This document shows, piece by piece, positions 53,871 through 63,012 of a stretch of DNA of 64,000 nt; position 1 is the stretch's first letter, and each line of letters starts with the position of its first letter. The position numbers were made by a program, and so were the translations under genes. The DNA lies in contig CAWINH010000002.1 of the NCBI GenBank assembly GCA_963837425.1, positions 1 to 64,000 of the forward strand. Direction: 5' to 3'. This DNA comes from CAWINH01 sp963837425 (GTDB lineage: Bacteria; Chloroflexota; Limnocylindria; QHBO01). Under the pieces are notes generated by a model, which was not told the DNA's origin, did not search any database, and saw only the letters and a list, made by a program, of their open reading frames with translations.

Positions 53871-54887
53871 CTCGCGACGACGAATTCGAGGCGGTCCTCC
53901 GGCCCTGGATGCAGCGTCACGCTCCCGATGCCCCGAACGACCTCGTTCTCCGGATCAACAAGGAGATCGAAATGTCGGAACAAGCACCTTCCGGAAGCTG
54001 GCTGTCACGCTTTGCATCCTGGCCCACGGTGGCCTGGGCGGTTGCCGCAACCGCGGTGGCTGGCGTCGTCCTGGCCGGCGGCATGCTCATCGCAAACCTG
54101 CCGGGGCCGTCTGGCACGGGCAGCGAATCCAGCCAGAGCCCGACGCCAGCTGTCACCGCGACGCCATCCGATCCGCAGGCTGTCGTCGACCGTCTGGTCG
54201 CGGCTTGGAACGCGGGTGGCGGCCAGGCGGCGGCCAGCCTGTACGCGAGCTCCCCCGCCGTCCGCTTCATGATCGACAGTGGCGATTTTACGGATAGCTA
54301 CTCGGATATCGGGGTTGCCGAGGCGGAGTGGAGCGGCGGCGGCTCGACGCTGACGCGCACTGCTGCGGTCCTCGTTCAGGGTCCATACGCGGCAGTCCCG
54401 CTGACCTGGGCATCTCCGGACGGCTCGGGCGACGGTGTTGGTGTGCTGAGGATCACCCCGATGGGCTGGTCGCCGAGCAGCTCATCCTCGGCTCCACCGG
54501 TTCCAACCAGAGCGGCGCGGGGCCGGCCCCGGCCGACGTCGTGAGCATGCTCGATGCGGAACGGGACGCGGAGAACGCTGCCGATGGGGCAACCGCGGCA
54601 CAGTACTTCGCCCAGGACGCCGAGCTGCGCTAGATCGAGTACGCGAAGCCGTTAGACAACGCCGCGTCAATCGGGCAGGCGGCGGTCGCCGCCTACATCT
54701 CGACCGAGACCGGCGGGTGGGTCTGGACGCGCATGGGCGACCCGATCGCGCAGGGCGAGTTCGTCTGCTACCGGCTCGACTACCGAGCGCCAAGCGCAGC
54801 ACGGGCGATGCCGAGGGCTTCGGCGTCGTCGAGCTGAACGCGGCGGGCACTATTCAGCTCTCGTGGGGCATCGGCTATCCGTACTGA
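53867..54887 (+). CDS. Membrane partner (possible anti-sigma factor) with extracytoplasmic SnoaL-like domain, frameshifted
   Basis: About 340 codons: a cytosolic N-terminal part (residues 1-45), one TM segment (VAWAVAATAVAGVVLAGGMLIANL), a Ser/Pro/Thr linker and an outer domain with DPQAVVDRLVAAWNAGGGQAAASLY that looks like a SnoaL/NTF2-type repeat. The first 200 residues are one frame. A missing base near 54470, an in-frame TAG at 54631 and a missing base near 54785 interrupt the end, which otherwise runs to VELNAAGTIQLSWGIG and TGA at 54885-54887. The start overlaps the sigma-factor stop. No zinc-finger anti-sigma motif is visible in the N-terminus. Confidence 0.65.
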
Positions 54888-54992
54888 GGCCCTGGACTGG
54901 CGCAGGCGACGATGGCGGGGTGCCAATACGGCGCCCCGCCGCTCCATCGATCGCCGACGCGCTCGCGGCGGGTTGAGCCAGACGAAGTCGAG

Positions 54993-55016
54993 GGCGGGCG
55001 CCTCGTGGCGCCCGCC
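54993..55016. terminator. GC hairpin between convergent genes
   Basis: GGCGGGCGCC (54993-55002) pairs perfectly with GGCGCCCGCC (55007-55016) over a TCGT loop. No strong T-run on either side. It lies between the end of the sigma-partner gene (54887) and the end of the S53 protease (55050). Confidence 0.6.
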
Positions 55017-55049
55017 GTCGGTCGGCACTGCTGTTCAGCGTCCGTGCGG

Positions 55050-56589
55050 CTACGGCCCGCCGAGCTCATTCAGGAAGTCCAGGGCCGACGGCGTCCCGAA
55101 GCCGGTGGTCATGTCCCAACCGTCCAGCGTTGGCCACCCGTGACACCCGCCCGAGGGTCACCGGCGCGCCGAGACCGTTGAAGTCGAACAGCGTATTCGA
55201 GTTCAGGTCCCCGCTTACGACGCCGAGGTCGCCCTGGTGAACCGGGAGGACGTCGGTGAAGGCGCTGGGGCTGATCCCGTAGAGCGCGGGCGCCAGGTTA
55301 CCGATCGGGCCCATGCTGTTCGCCGCCCGGCGCTCATTGACGAGCGCCGTCAGCCCCGCGATCTGCGGGGTGGCCGCGCTCGTGCCGCCGATGATGAAGC
55401 AGCACCCACCGAAGACCGAAGGACTGCAGGTCCACGAGCACGCCGCCGTTGACCGCGGCGTTCCAGCTGATGTCGGGATTCCCGCGGGCTGTTGGAGCGA
55501 TGACGCAGGCCACGGTGGCCTGCCAGCTGGGGCGCGAGTAGATGGCGCTCGGCCCGCCCCCGGTCGCCGCCTGGAGCCACGATTCGTTCCAGACGACGTT
55601 GGATGTTGGCGCGAGCTGCCTGGGGGTCGTTGTGTGGAAGTAGTCGAGGTTGTAGTCGCCGTCCGACGTGATCGGCACGTCACTCTTCGGATCCCACGTC
55701 CAGCCGAACTGGAGCTGCGTTCCGCCCACGGCGGTCACGTAGGGGCTGGAGTTCGGCCACCCCGAGGTTGGGAACGGGTACGTGCGGGACCCCTTCTGCT
55801 GCTTCGTCGACCCGGTCGTGCCGTAGTCGCCCGAGGCTCCGAAGAAGGAGTCGCCCTTCGCGATCCCCTTCTGGAAGACCTTGTCGAACTTGGCGGTCTG
55901 GACGGCAGCCGCGCCGCCGAACGTTTGCTCCGGGACGCCGAAGCTCATCGAGAAAATCGTGCCGGCCGGGTAGTGGTCGACCGCCCAGCTCATAGCCTTG
56001 AACAGGTTGGGGAAGCCCTGGACGCCGAGGGTCTCGGCGGGCGGCACGGCGAGCAGCACGATGTGCGCGTGCGGCGCGATCGCGTATGCCCACTGCACGT
56101 CAAGGGCGGCCTCCACCGCCCAGCCGGCGGCCGCGTTCTGGCCGGGGCCCGAGTTGCCCTGCGCGTTCGGGTTCGCATGGCTGTAGTCGGGCATCCCGAC
56201 CGGGAAGACCTGCTCGAAGTTCGGCGTTGGGTTCGCCCGCGAAGAAGGTCTCGTGGAATTCCTGGAGCTCATCGGCGGCCATCGGGCTACCGTACGAGTC
56301 GACGAGCACGATCGTCTGGCCGTCGCCCTTCTCGTGCGAGCCTGGTCGACGCCGTAGGCCTCGCGGATGTCGCCCGGCGTGTAGCAGTGGATGGGGCGCG
56401 GGGCCGCGGGCAGCCGGACTAGCCGGGGGAGTCGCGCGCCACGAGGCCTGAACGGCGACGCGGCCGGTGGGGGCCAGCATGCGCCAGCGGCACGATCTGG
56501 GCGCCGACCGCGAGGGGCGCGCCTCCAGCAGATGCCGTCGTCAGCATGCAGGCAAGCGATGCGAGGAAAGCGGTGAGTGTGCGTCTCAT
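55050..56589 (-). CDS. Sedolisin-type (S53) serine-carboxyl protease, frameshifted
   Basis: About 515 codons with a signal peptide (RRTLTAFLASLACMLTTASA). It has a pro-type start, CYTPGDIREAYGVDQ, then EAALDVQWAYAIAPHA with the catalytic Glu/Asp pair (ExxLD), ASGDYGTTG and the serine motif GGTSAATPQIAGL. The C-terminus has FTDVLPVHQGD with the usual Ca2+-site aspartate. It is a secreted acid-acting endopeptidase. The coding sequence is broken by about five single-base shifts (near 56430, 56330, 56225, 55400 and 55125), each restored by one base. End TAG at 55050-55052. The protein identity is clear despite the shifts. Confidence 0.75.
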
Positions 56590-57002
56590 GGCTCCAGCAC
56601 ATCTCGCTGCGCGCTTCCTTGCCGACGCCGGCGCGCGGCAGGGTCGGTGTCCTATGAGCGCGCGCGGGCGGGCAGGAACCTGGCCGTGGCGGCATCGTAC
56701 GCCGCGAGACGCTCGTGGAGGGTTCCAAGCCGCATTGCGCGCGTGCGAGTGCGCACGGCGGCCGAGGGCGAAGCCGGTCGGCGGTGATTGAACGGTTTGC
56801 GGGCTCTGCGACGCTTACCTTTCGAGCGGTAACCGACAGCCTGCTGCTGCCAACCGATGTCGCGACCGCGGTGGCCGCCGGCCTGCCCCTTGTCACACGC
56901 GCATTTTGTGCCTTGCACCGGCCCCCTTCGCCGCGTTTGGCGCGCGTTTGGCGGCGCCCAATAGCCTGCATGCCGATTGGATCGACTCATGTGGAGGTGG
57001 AG
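56590..57002. other. Intergenic region, no gene seen
   Basis: 413 bases between the divergent S53 protease and the small secreted protein. No convincing coding frame or RNA gene. A CGTGCG/CGCACG hairpin at 56742-56757 (four-base loop) and a possible operator-length gap are the only features; the divergent promoters must lie here. Confidence 0.4.
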
Positions 57003-57296
57003 ATGATCAGGGCCAGGATGAAGAGATGGATGGCTGTCGTATTCGGCGTAACGGGGTTGACGCTGGCGCTGACCTTCCCGGTCGCCGCACACGTGGTGGG
57101 AACCACGGGGGACCCGAACTGCCTCGGCCAGCGAGTCAGTCACGGCGCCAACCATAGCCCGGTGCAGGAAGGCCACGGGCTCACGCCTGTCGAGCGGCGG
57201 GACCTCGCCGAGCAGGTGTTTGGGATCCAGATTCCCACCATCGGCGATTGGATCAAGTTCGTGAAGACCTGTCCGGCGCCGCCGGGCGAGAGCTGA
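57003..57296 (+). CDS. Small secreted protein, unknown function
   Basis: 97 residues: signal peptide (MKRWMAVVFGVTGLTLALTFPVAA), a mature chain beginning HVVGTTGDPNCLGQRVSHGANH, then VERRDLAEQVFGIQIPTIGDWIKFVKTC. Two cysteines (NCLG and KTC) may form a disulfide. GGAGGTGGAG precedes the ATG at 57003. A strong convergent terminator follows. Not a recognised family; possibly an exported small effector or adhesin. Confidence 0.65.
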   Translation: MIRARMKRWMAVVFGVTGLTLALTFPVAAHVVGTTGDPNCLGQRVSHGANHSPVQEGHGLTPVERRDLAEQVFGIQIPTIGDWIKFVKTCPAPPGES

Positions 57297-57315
57297 CGAG
57301 TACGAGTCCCGAACA

Positions 57316-57343
57316 TCGAATCGGCCCACGCGGGCCGATTCGA
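57316..57343. terminator. Bidirectional terminator-like hairpin
   Basis: TCGAATCGGCCC (57316-57327) pairs perfectly with GGGCCGATTCGA (57332-57343), 12 bp over an ACGC loop, exactly between the small secreted gene (ends 57296) and the convergent AlaX gene (ends 57349). Confidence 0.8.
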
Positions 57344-57348
57344 GCTCG

Positions 57349-58083
57349 TCACGACCCCGGGCCTCCGGCCTCGACGGCGATCCGGATCCGCTTGTTGATC
57401 CGACCCTTTGACTCGTAGCCGGTGACCCGGACCCGGCCGATCTCGCCGGTATGGGCGACGTGCGTGCCACCATCGGCCTGGAGGTCCAGGCCCACGATCT
57501 CGATCGTTCGCACCTCGGCGATCCCCGGCGGCAGCAGATTGATCTTCGTGCGAATGAGGTCCGGGATGGCGAACGCCTCGTCGCGTGGCAGGACGTTGAC
57601 CCGGATCTCGCGGTCAGCGGCGATCTCCTCGTTCACGCGCGCCTCGATCTCGGCCACCAGCTCGCCGTGCATCGTCTCGAATTCGAAATCCATCCGCCCC
57701 GAGAGTGGCTCCATGTTGCCGCCCGTCACGGAGGCCTGGTGGTCGCGCCAGACAACGCCGCACAGGACGTGGAGCGCCGAATGGGTGCGCATCAGTGCGT
57801 GGCGCCGCCCCCATTCGATCTCGGCGACGACGGCCGAACCGATCTCCGGCGCACTCGCCCCCTCGGCCAGCTCGTGCCAGACCTCGTCACCCGCCTTCCG
57901 GGCGCGGGTCACGCCGAGTCGGTTGCCGCCACTCGTCGTCAGCCAGCCGCCGTCCGACGGCTGACCCCCGCCACCCGGATAGAAGACGGTGCGGTCCAGG
58001 AGGACGGCAGCTCCATCGGCCTCGAGGACGCGTGCCTCCACCGAGCGCGCGTAGGCGTCGCGATAGCAGATGTTGTCGCTCAC
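57349..58083 (-). CDS. Alanyl-tRNA editing protein (AlaX type)
   Basis: 244 residues of the AlaX family, which deacylates Ser-tRNA(Ala) and related mischarged tRNAs. Features: FYPGGGGQPSDGGWL at the N-terminus, the zinc HxxxH as MRTHSALHVL (H101, H105), and the second motif DLQADGGTHVAHTGEIG. In many relatives the latter carries a cysteine (CxxxH); here aspartate D204 occupies that place, with H208 retained. GTG start at 58083. Followed by a perfect bidirectional hairpin. Confidence 0.85.
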   Translation of the reverse strand: MSDNICYRDAYARSVEARVLEADGAAVLLDRTVFYPGGGGQPSDGGWLTTSGGNRLGVTRARKAGDEVWHELAEGASAPEIGSAVVAEIEWGRRHALMRTHSALHVLCGVVWRDHQASVTGGNMEPLSGRMDFEFETMHGELVAEIEARVNEEIAADREIRVNVLPRDEAFAIPDLIRTKINLLPPGIAEVRTIEIVGLDLQADGGTHVAHTGEIGRVRVTGYESKGRINKRIRIAVEAGGPGS

Positions 58084-58121
58084 GCCGACAAGCCTAGCGT
58101 TCCGCCTGGCGTCGTCGCGGG

Positions 58122-58137
58122 TTTAGCGCCGGTTTAG
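58122..58137 (+). promoter_or_regulatory. TTTAG direct repeat, 11-bp period (site 1)
   Basis: TTTAG at 58122-58126 and 58133-58137, each preceded by G; reading GTTTAGCGCCGGTTTAGG. The 11-bp period and direct orientation are the arrangement bound by SARP regulators. It is 80 bases before the FAD oxidase start. A matching site is at 62944 beside the SARP gene. Confidence 0.6.
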
Positions 58138-58217
58138 GTCGCCGCGCCACGATTTCGCGGTCAGTGGACACCAATGCCTACCCTTTGAAGGGCGGAGGAG
58201 CAGGAGGATGGACGCAG

Positions 58218-59612
58218 ATGGCCCAGGTTCACACCGATGCGGGCGCGGGTGCGCCCGCTGATCTCGACGCGTCGGCGGTCGAGGAGCTTGTGGGGGCCCT
58301 GCGCGGGCGCCTGATCCAACCGACGGACCCCGAATACGACGGGGCGCGGTCGATGTGGAACGCGATGATCGACCGGCGGCCGGCCCTCATCGCCCAGTGC
58401 GCCGGCGTGGCCGACGTTCGCACCGCGCTCGACTTCGCCCGCACGAACGGCATTCCGCTCAGCGTGCGAGGTGGGGGCCACAGCGTGGCAGGCCGGTCGA
58501 TCCGCGACGGTGCGTTGCTGATCGACCTTGGACCCATGCGCTGGGTGGTGGTGGATCCGGAGTCGAGAACGGCTCGCGTCGGGCCGGGAGCCGTCGGTGG
58601 CGACCTTGACCATGAGACGCAGGCCTTCGGCCTGGCGACCACAGGCGGAACGGACTCGACCACCGGCGTGATCGGCCTGACCCTGGGGGGTGGCATGGGC
58701 TTCCTGGGTCGCCGTTACGGCCTGGCCATCGACAACCTGCTGGGAGCCGATGTCATTCTGGCCGATGGCACCCAGATCCACGCCGCCGAGAACGAGCATC
58801 CCGACCTGTTCTGGGCCCTGCGCGGTGGCGGCGGTGGCTTCGGGATCGTCACCGAGATGGAGTTCCGGCTGCACCCGATGGGCCCTGAGCTGGCGGTCGC
58901 GCAGGTCTTCCTCCCGTATGCCGGCGCCCTGGAGGCCCTGCGCTTCTACCGGGAGTTCACTGCGAACATGGAGCCGGCGATCGGCTGCTACCTGCTGGCG
59001 GTCAACGTGCCGCCGGTGGAGCCGTTTCCAGAGGCGTACCACGGAAAGACCGCGATCGCCATCGCCGCCAGCCATGCGGGCGGCATCGATGAGGGCATGG
59101 CGGCCCTGAAGCCGCTCACCGAGTTCGGCGACCCGCTCTTCAGCCTCCTGACGCCCATGCCCTACACCACCCTCCAGCGCAGCTTCGACGCGGCGAACCC
59201 CGCCGGGAAGCGCTTCTTCTGGAAGGCGCAGTACTTCGATGCGCTGCCCGATGAAGCGCTGGAAGCATTCGTGAAGCACGCGGACCCGCTGCCGGGGCCC
59301 TACAGCGCGGCCTTCTTCGAGGCACTCGGCGGCGCGATGGCCGAACGGGAGGTGAGAGAGACGGCCTTCCCGCACCGTCACGCCGCCTACAACTTCGGCG
59401 CGGGTGGCGGCTGGGAGGATGCCTCCGGAGACGAGCATGGGGTCGCGTGGGCACGCCGCGTTCATGAGGCGATGGCGCCCTACAGCACCGGCGGACTCTA
59501 TGCGAACTACGTCGGACTGGACGACCTGGAACGGATCCAGGCCGTCTACGGTGACAACACCGCTCGGCTGCAGTCGATCAAGGCCACCTACGATCCGGAC
59601 GGTGTCTTCTGA
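58218..59612 (+). CDS. FAD-linked oxidoreductase (berberine-bridge/6-hydroxynicotine oxidase type)
   Basis: 464-residue PCMH-type FAD oxidase. FAD-binding domain with RGGGHSVAG, whose His is the usual 8-alpha covalent FAD attachment; GLATTGGTDSTTGVIGLTLGGGMGFLGRRYGLAIDNLL is the hallmark second part; GGGGGFGIVTEME follows. The C-terminal BBE segment is YANYVGLDDLERIQAVYGDNTARLQSIKATYDPDGVF. ATG 58218 has AGGAGG ten bases ahead. It oxidises an alcohol or amine of unknown structure. It converges with, and overlaps by 25 bases, the SARP regulator gene; upstream lies a candidate SARP site. Confidence 0.85.
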   Translation: MAQVHTDAGAGAPADLDASAVEELVGALRGRLIQPTDPEYDGARSMWNAMIDRRPALIAQCAGVADVRTALDFARTNGIPLSVRGGGHSVAGRSIRDGALLIDLGPMRWVVVDPESRTARVGPGAVGGDLDHETQAFGLATTGGTDSTTGVIGLTLGGGMGFLGRRYGLAIDNLLGADVILADGTQIHAAENEHPDLFWALRGGGGGFGIVTEMEFRLHPMGPELAVAQVFLPYAGALEALRFYREFTANMEPAIGCYLLAVNVPPVEPFPEAYHGKTAIAIAASHAGGIDEGMAALKPLTEFGDPLFSLLTPMPYTTLQRSFDAANPAGKRFFWKAQYFDALPDEALEAFVKHADPLPGPYSAAFFEALGGAMAEREVRETAFPHRHAAYNFGAGGGWEDASGDEHGVAWARRVHEAMAPYSTGGLYANYVGLDDLERIQAVYGDNTARLQSIKATYDPDGVF

Positions 59613-62600
59613 ACCGCTGCCCCTATTCGCTCGCGGAGGAGCGCCGCGCCGAGGGCAACTGCCTCTGAGTGTGCGGCCGCCAGTTCGCGGCGACCCAGAG
59701 CCTGCTGGCCGGCGGCCAGCAGGCTCTCTCCCAGCCGCCATCGGGCATATGTGCGCCAGTAGGCGTATGACGCCTCGCGCATCACCTGACGCCAGCGCTC
59801 CGGATCTGGCGTGCTCACGCGACTAAGCTCGGCCTCGGCGAGGGCCAGGAACGTCTGCGGCATCTCGAGGCGGAAGCCGGCGAGGACGCGCGGCGGAGAT
59901 CGTGCGAGAAGGTCCCGGATCCGATCCATCGCCGCGTGCGCGCGGCGGACATGGTCGTCGCGGGCTCCGTCCGCCTCGTCAGCCGCGTCAGCCTCGGCGC
60001 GGAGCAGCACCCACATTGTCCCGACCTTGGTGGCCTCCTCTGCGGCGCGGACCTCGGCGCTCCAATGCTCATCTGCGATGGCCCGGACCTCGTCCAGCCG
60101 CCCCTCGTCCGCCCGAATCCCGGCCAGGAGCGGGTAGAGCATGCGGTAATAGCGAGTCGCGCGCACGGACTCGCGCAGCCCCTCGGCCGCGGCCCGGGCC
60201 TCGTCCAGGCGACCCTGCATCCAGCGCAGCGTGGCGCGCAGCGCGTACATGGAGGAACGCACCGAGCCCTCCAGGTGGAAACCGGCGACTCGATCCAGGG
60301 TCGCGTCCGCTCGCAGCCAGTCGCCGCTCTTCACGAAGCCGTAGCAGATCCACTCCGCGAGGCTGGCGGCCCCACCCAGGCGATCCCCGCCGGCATCCAG
60401 CCAGGCCAGCGCCTCGTCCGCCAGCTGTGCCGCCGCGCGGTCATCGTGCGCGAACTCGACGAGGGCGATCTGTAGACGCATGTAGACGCCCAGGATCCCG
60501 GTCGGCGCCTCGAGCTCACGCGCGATCTCGAGTGCACGGCGAAGGTGTGCCACGCCCTCATCGACCTGTCCTGCTGCGGCCAGGGCGCTGCCCAGCATCC
60601 GGAATGCGCGCAGTTCCGCGGACCGATCGCCGACGACGCTTGCGGCCTCCACCGCCTCACGTGCCGGTTCCACGGCCTGCTCCGGGTCCTCCTGGACAAT
60701 GCGCAGCAGGAGGTCGGCATACTCGGTCAGGGCCCGGACCTTCACCGCTGACGGCTCGCGTCCAGCCACCAGGTTTCGCGCCCGCCGCACCTCGTCGAGT
60801 GCCGCATGTTCCTCGCCCGTCGAATACAGCGCCCCGGCCAGGCGAACGCGCAGGGCTGCCTCGCGCTCGGGCGCGTCGCCCAGGTGATCGAGCGCCAGAC
60901 GAAGATCGGCATTGCCCTGGCCGAACTGCCCGTGCTTTGCGCGATACCAGCCGAGCGCATCGGCGAGCTCCGCGACATGTCGTGACGCTGCCGCGGTGAG
61001 TGCCCAGTCGAGCGCCGCCTGGAGGTTGTCGCGCTCCAGCTCCAGTCGGTCGAGCCAGGCCAGCTGATCGTGGTCTTCGAGGTGGTTGGTAGCCTCCTCC
61101 GCCAGGGCCAGGAACCAATCCGCGTGCCGGCGCGCGAAGGCGTGCGTCGCCCCGGTCTCTCGCAGCCGCCCCTGGGCATAGTCGCGGATCGTCTCCAGCA
61201 GCCGATAGCGGCGCCCCGCCGCGGTCTCGATGGTCGCGACCAATGACTTGTCGACCAGGGCGGCCGCGATCGCGGCTGCGCCCTCGCGCGGCACGCGGTC
61301 ATCGGCACAGATCGCCTCGACCTGCTCCAGCGTGAAGCCACCCTTGAAGACGGCCAGTCGGGCGAAGAGGGCACGCTCGGCATCGGACAGGTGGTCGTAG
61401 CTCCATGCGACCGTCGCGTCCAGCGTCTGGTGTCGTGCGGGCTTGGTCGGCTGGCTGCGCGCCAGCAGGCGAAATCGATTGTCGAGGCGATCGGCGACGT
61501 CCTCCGGGGAGAGCGAGCTCATCCGCGAGGCGGCGAGCTCGATGGCGAGCGGCAGGCCGTCCAGCTGGCGGCAGATGCTCGCCACGGTGATCGCGTTGTC
61601 CGGAGTGATCGCGAACCCCGGCGAGCTGAGCGCGGCACGGTCAGCGAAGAGACGGACGGAATCGTTGGCCGCCGCGTCCATCCCCTCGTCGTCGGCCGCC
61701 GGTATGGCCAGGGGTGGCACGGCATGGATCAGTTCACCGTTCACGCCAAGGGCCTCCCGGCTGGTGGCCAGCACCGTCAGCTGGGGCGCGGCACGCACGA
61801 GCAGCTCTGCAAGGCGGCCACAAGACGGGAGCAGGTGCTCGCAGTTGTCGAGCACGACGAGCAGCCTCCGATCGCGCAGCGATGCGGCCAGGGCCTCCTC
61901 GAGGGACGGCTGCTCCCCGCGGAGACCCAGCACGATGGCGACCTCGCTTGCGACCAGGTGGGAGTCCGAGATCCCCGCCAGGTCCACCAGCCAGACGCCG
62001 TCCGGGAAGCGGTCCATGATCCGCTCCGCCACCTCCACCGCCAGTCGCGTCTTGCCCGAGCCGCCGACCCCCGTCAGCGTGACCAGCCGATGAGTGGCCA
62101 GGCCCACGGCCAACGAGTCAGACTCGGCCTCGCGGCCGACGAAGCTCGTCAATCGGACCGGCAGGTTGTGGCGCACGCGAGGCGGGACAAGCGTTGCATC
62201 CTCGCGGAGAATCCGCTCCTCCAGGCCTCGGAGCTCGGGGCCGGGCTCGAGCCCGATCTCGTCCAGCCTGGCCCGGGCCTCGTGGTAGGCGCCGAGCGCC
62301 TCCTTGACGCGACCGAGGCGTACTCGGGCCAACATCAGGTGCCCCACCAGGCGTTCGCGATACGGGTACTCGGGCACGAAGCGCTCGAGGTCCGGCAGTG
62401 CCTCTTCGTTGCGACCCAGGGCCAGGAGGGCCTCTCCGCGCATCTCGATGGCCTCAGCGCGCAGCTCATCGAGGCGCGCGATCTCGGGGATCGCGAAATC
62501 GTCGTACTCGAGCTCCATGAAGGGGCGGCCGCGCCACAGCTTCAGGGCCCGCCCGGCAGCATCCGCCGCATCCGCCCAGGCCGAACGCTCGTAGGCGGCG

Positions 62601-62917
62601 CGCGCGTCGGATACGAGGACCTCGAACTCGGAGCGGTCGAGGTCGTGCCCCTCGAGGTCAAGCCGATACCTCCCGCCTTCCGTCTTGACCATTCGATTGC
62701 CAAGAATCCGGCGCAAACCAGAGACGTGGGTCTGCAGGGCGGCGCGTGCCGTTGGCGGCGGCTCCTCGTTCCAGAAGCGGTCGATGAGGACTTCTGTTTC
62801 GATGGGCTGTCCGGCTTGGAAGAGCAGCATGGAGAGCAGCCGCCGATGTGACCGGCGATCGAGCCTGATCTCGCTGCGCGCGGCCACGACAAGTGGTCCG
62901 AGGACGGCGAACCGCAT
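59588..62917 (-). CDS. SARP/BTAD-type transcriptional regulator with NB-ARC ATPase and TPR region
   Basis: 1,109 residues. N-terminus: winged-helix (MRFAVLGPLVVAARSEIRLDRRSHRRLLSMLL, residues 1-95, containing FWNEEPPPTARAALQTHVSGLRRIL), then a BTAD domain to about residue 245. The NB-ARC ATPase with P-loop GVGGSGKTRLAVE (near residue 285) and DNCEHLLPSC follow, then about 500 residues of TPR-like helices. This is the large AfsR-like SARP architecture known for specialised metabolism and stress regulation. The ATG at 62917 starts the conserved MRFAVLGP, preceded by GGGAGGG; an in-frame ATG at 62938 is possible. Direct TTTAG repeats lie immediately upstream. Confidence 0.88.
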   Translation of the reverse strand: MRFAVLGPLVVAARSEIRLDRRSHRRLLSMLLFQAGQPIETEVLIDRFWNEEPPPTARAALQTHVSGLRRILGNRMVKTEGGRYRLDLEGHDLDRSEFEVLVSDARAAYERSAWADAADAAGRALKLWRGRPFMELEYDDFAIPEIARLDELRAEAIEMRGEALLALGRNEEALPDLERFVPEYPYRERLVGHLMLARVRLGRVKEALGAYHEARARLDEIGLEPGPELRGLEERILREDATLVPPRVRHNLPVRLTSFVGREAESDSLAVGLATHRLVTLTGVGGSGKTRLAVEVAERIMDRFPDGVWLVDLAGISDSHLVASEVAIVLGLRGEQPSLEEALAASLRDRRLLVVLDNCEHLLPSCGRLAELLVRAAPQLTVLATSREALGVNGELIHAVPPLAIPAADDEGMDAAANDSVRLFADRAALSSPGFAITPDNAITVASICRQLDGLPLAIELAASRMSSLSPEDVADRLDNRFRLLARSQPTKPARHQTLDATVAWSYDHLSDAERALFARLAVFKGGFTLEQVEAICADDRVPREGAAAIAAALVDKSLVATIETAAGRRYRLLETIRDYAQGRLRETGATHAFARRHADWFLALAEEATNHLEDHDQLAWLDRLELERDNLQAALDWALTAAASRHVAELADALGWYRAKHGQFGQGNADLRLALDHLGDAPEREAALRVRLAGALYSTGEEHAALDEVRRARNLVAGREPSAVKVRALTEYADLLLRIVQEDPEQAVEPAREAVEAASVVGDRSAELRAFRMLGSALAAAGQVDEGVAHLRRALEIARELEAPTGILGVYMRLQIALVEFAHDDRAAAQLADEALAWLDAGGDRLGGAASLAEWICYGFVKSGDWLRADATLDRVAGFHLEGSVRSSMYALRATLRWMQGRLDEARAAAEGLRESVRATRYYRMLYPLLAGIRADEGRLDEVRAIADEHWSAEVRAAEEATKVGTMWVLLRAEADAADEADGARDDHVRRAHAAMDRIRDLLARSPPRVLAGFRLEMPQTFLALAEAELSRVSTPDPERWRQVMREASYAYWRTYARWRLGESLLAAGQQALGRRELAAAHSEAVALGAALLRERIGAAVQKTPSGS

Positions 62918-62943
62918 CCCATCCCTCCCGCTGGGCACCGCGA

Positions 62944-62959
62944 TTTAGGGGCGGTTTAG
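62944..62959. promoter_or_regulatory. TTTAG direct repeat, 11-bp period (site 2)
   Basis: TTTAG at 62944-62948 and 62955-62959, reading ATTTAGGGGCGGTTTAGG, with the same period and orientation as site 1. It lies in the 95-base gap between the SARP gene and the divergent LLM gene (63013). CTACCG sits eight bases after the second repeat, where a SARP-dependent -10 would be expected for the LLM gene. Confidence 0.65.
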
Positions 62960-63012
62960 GCACCCATCCTACCGTTCCGCCCAGGGCAGCTGAGCGCGGA
63001 TTGGAGGCGCCG

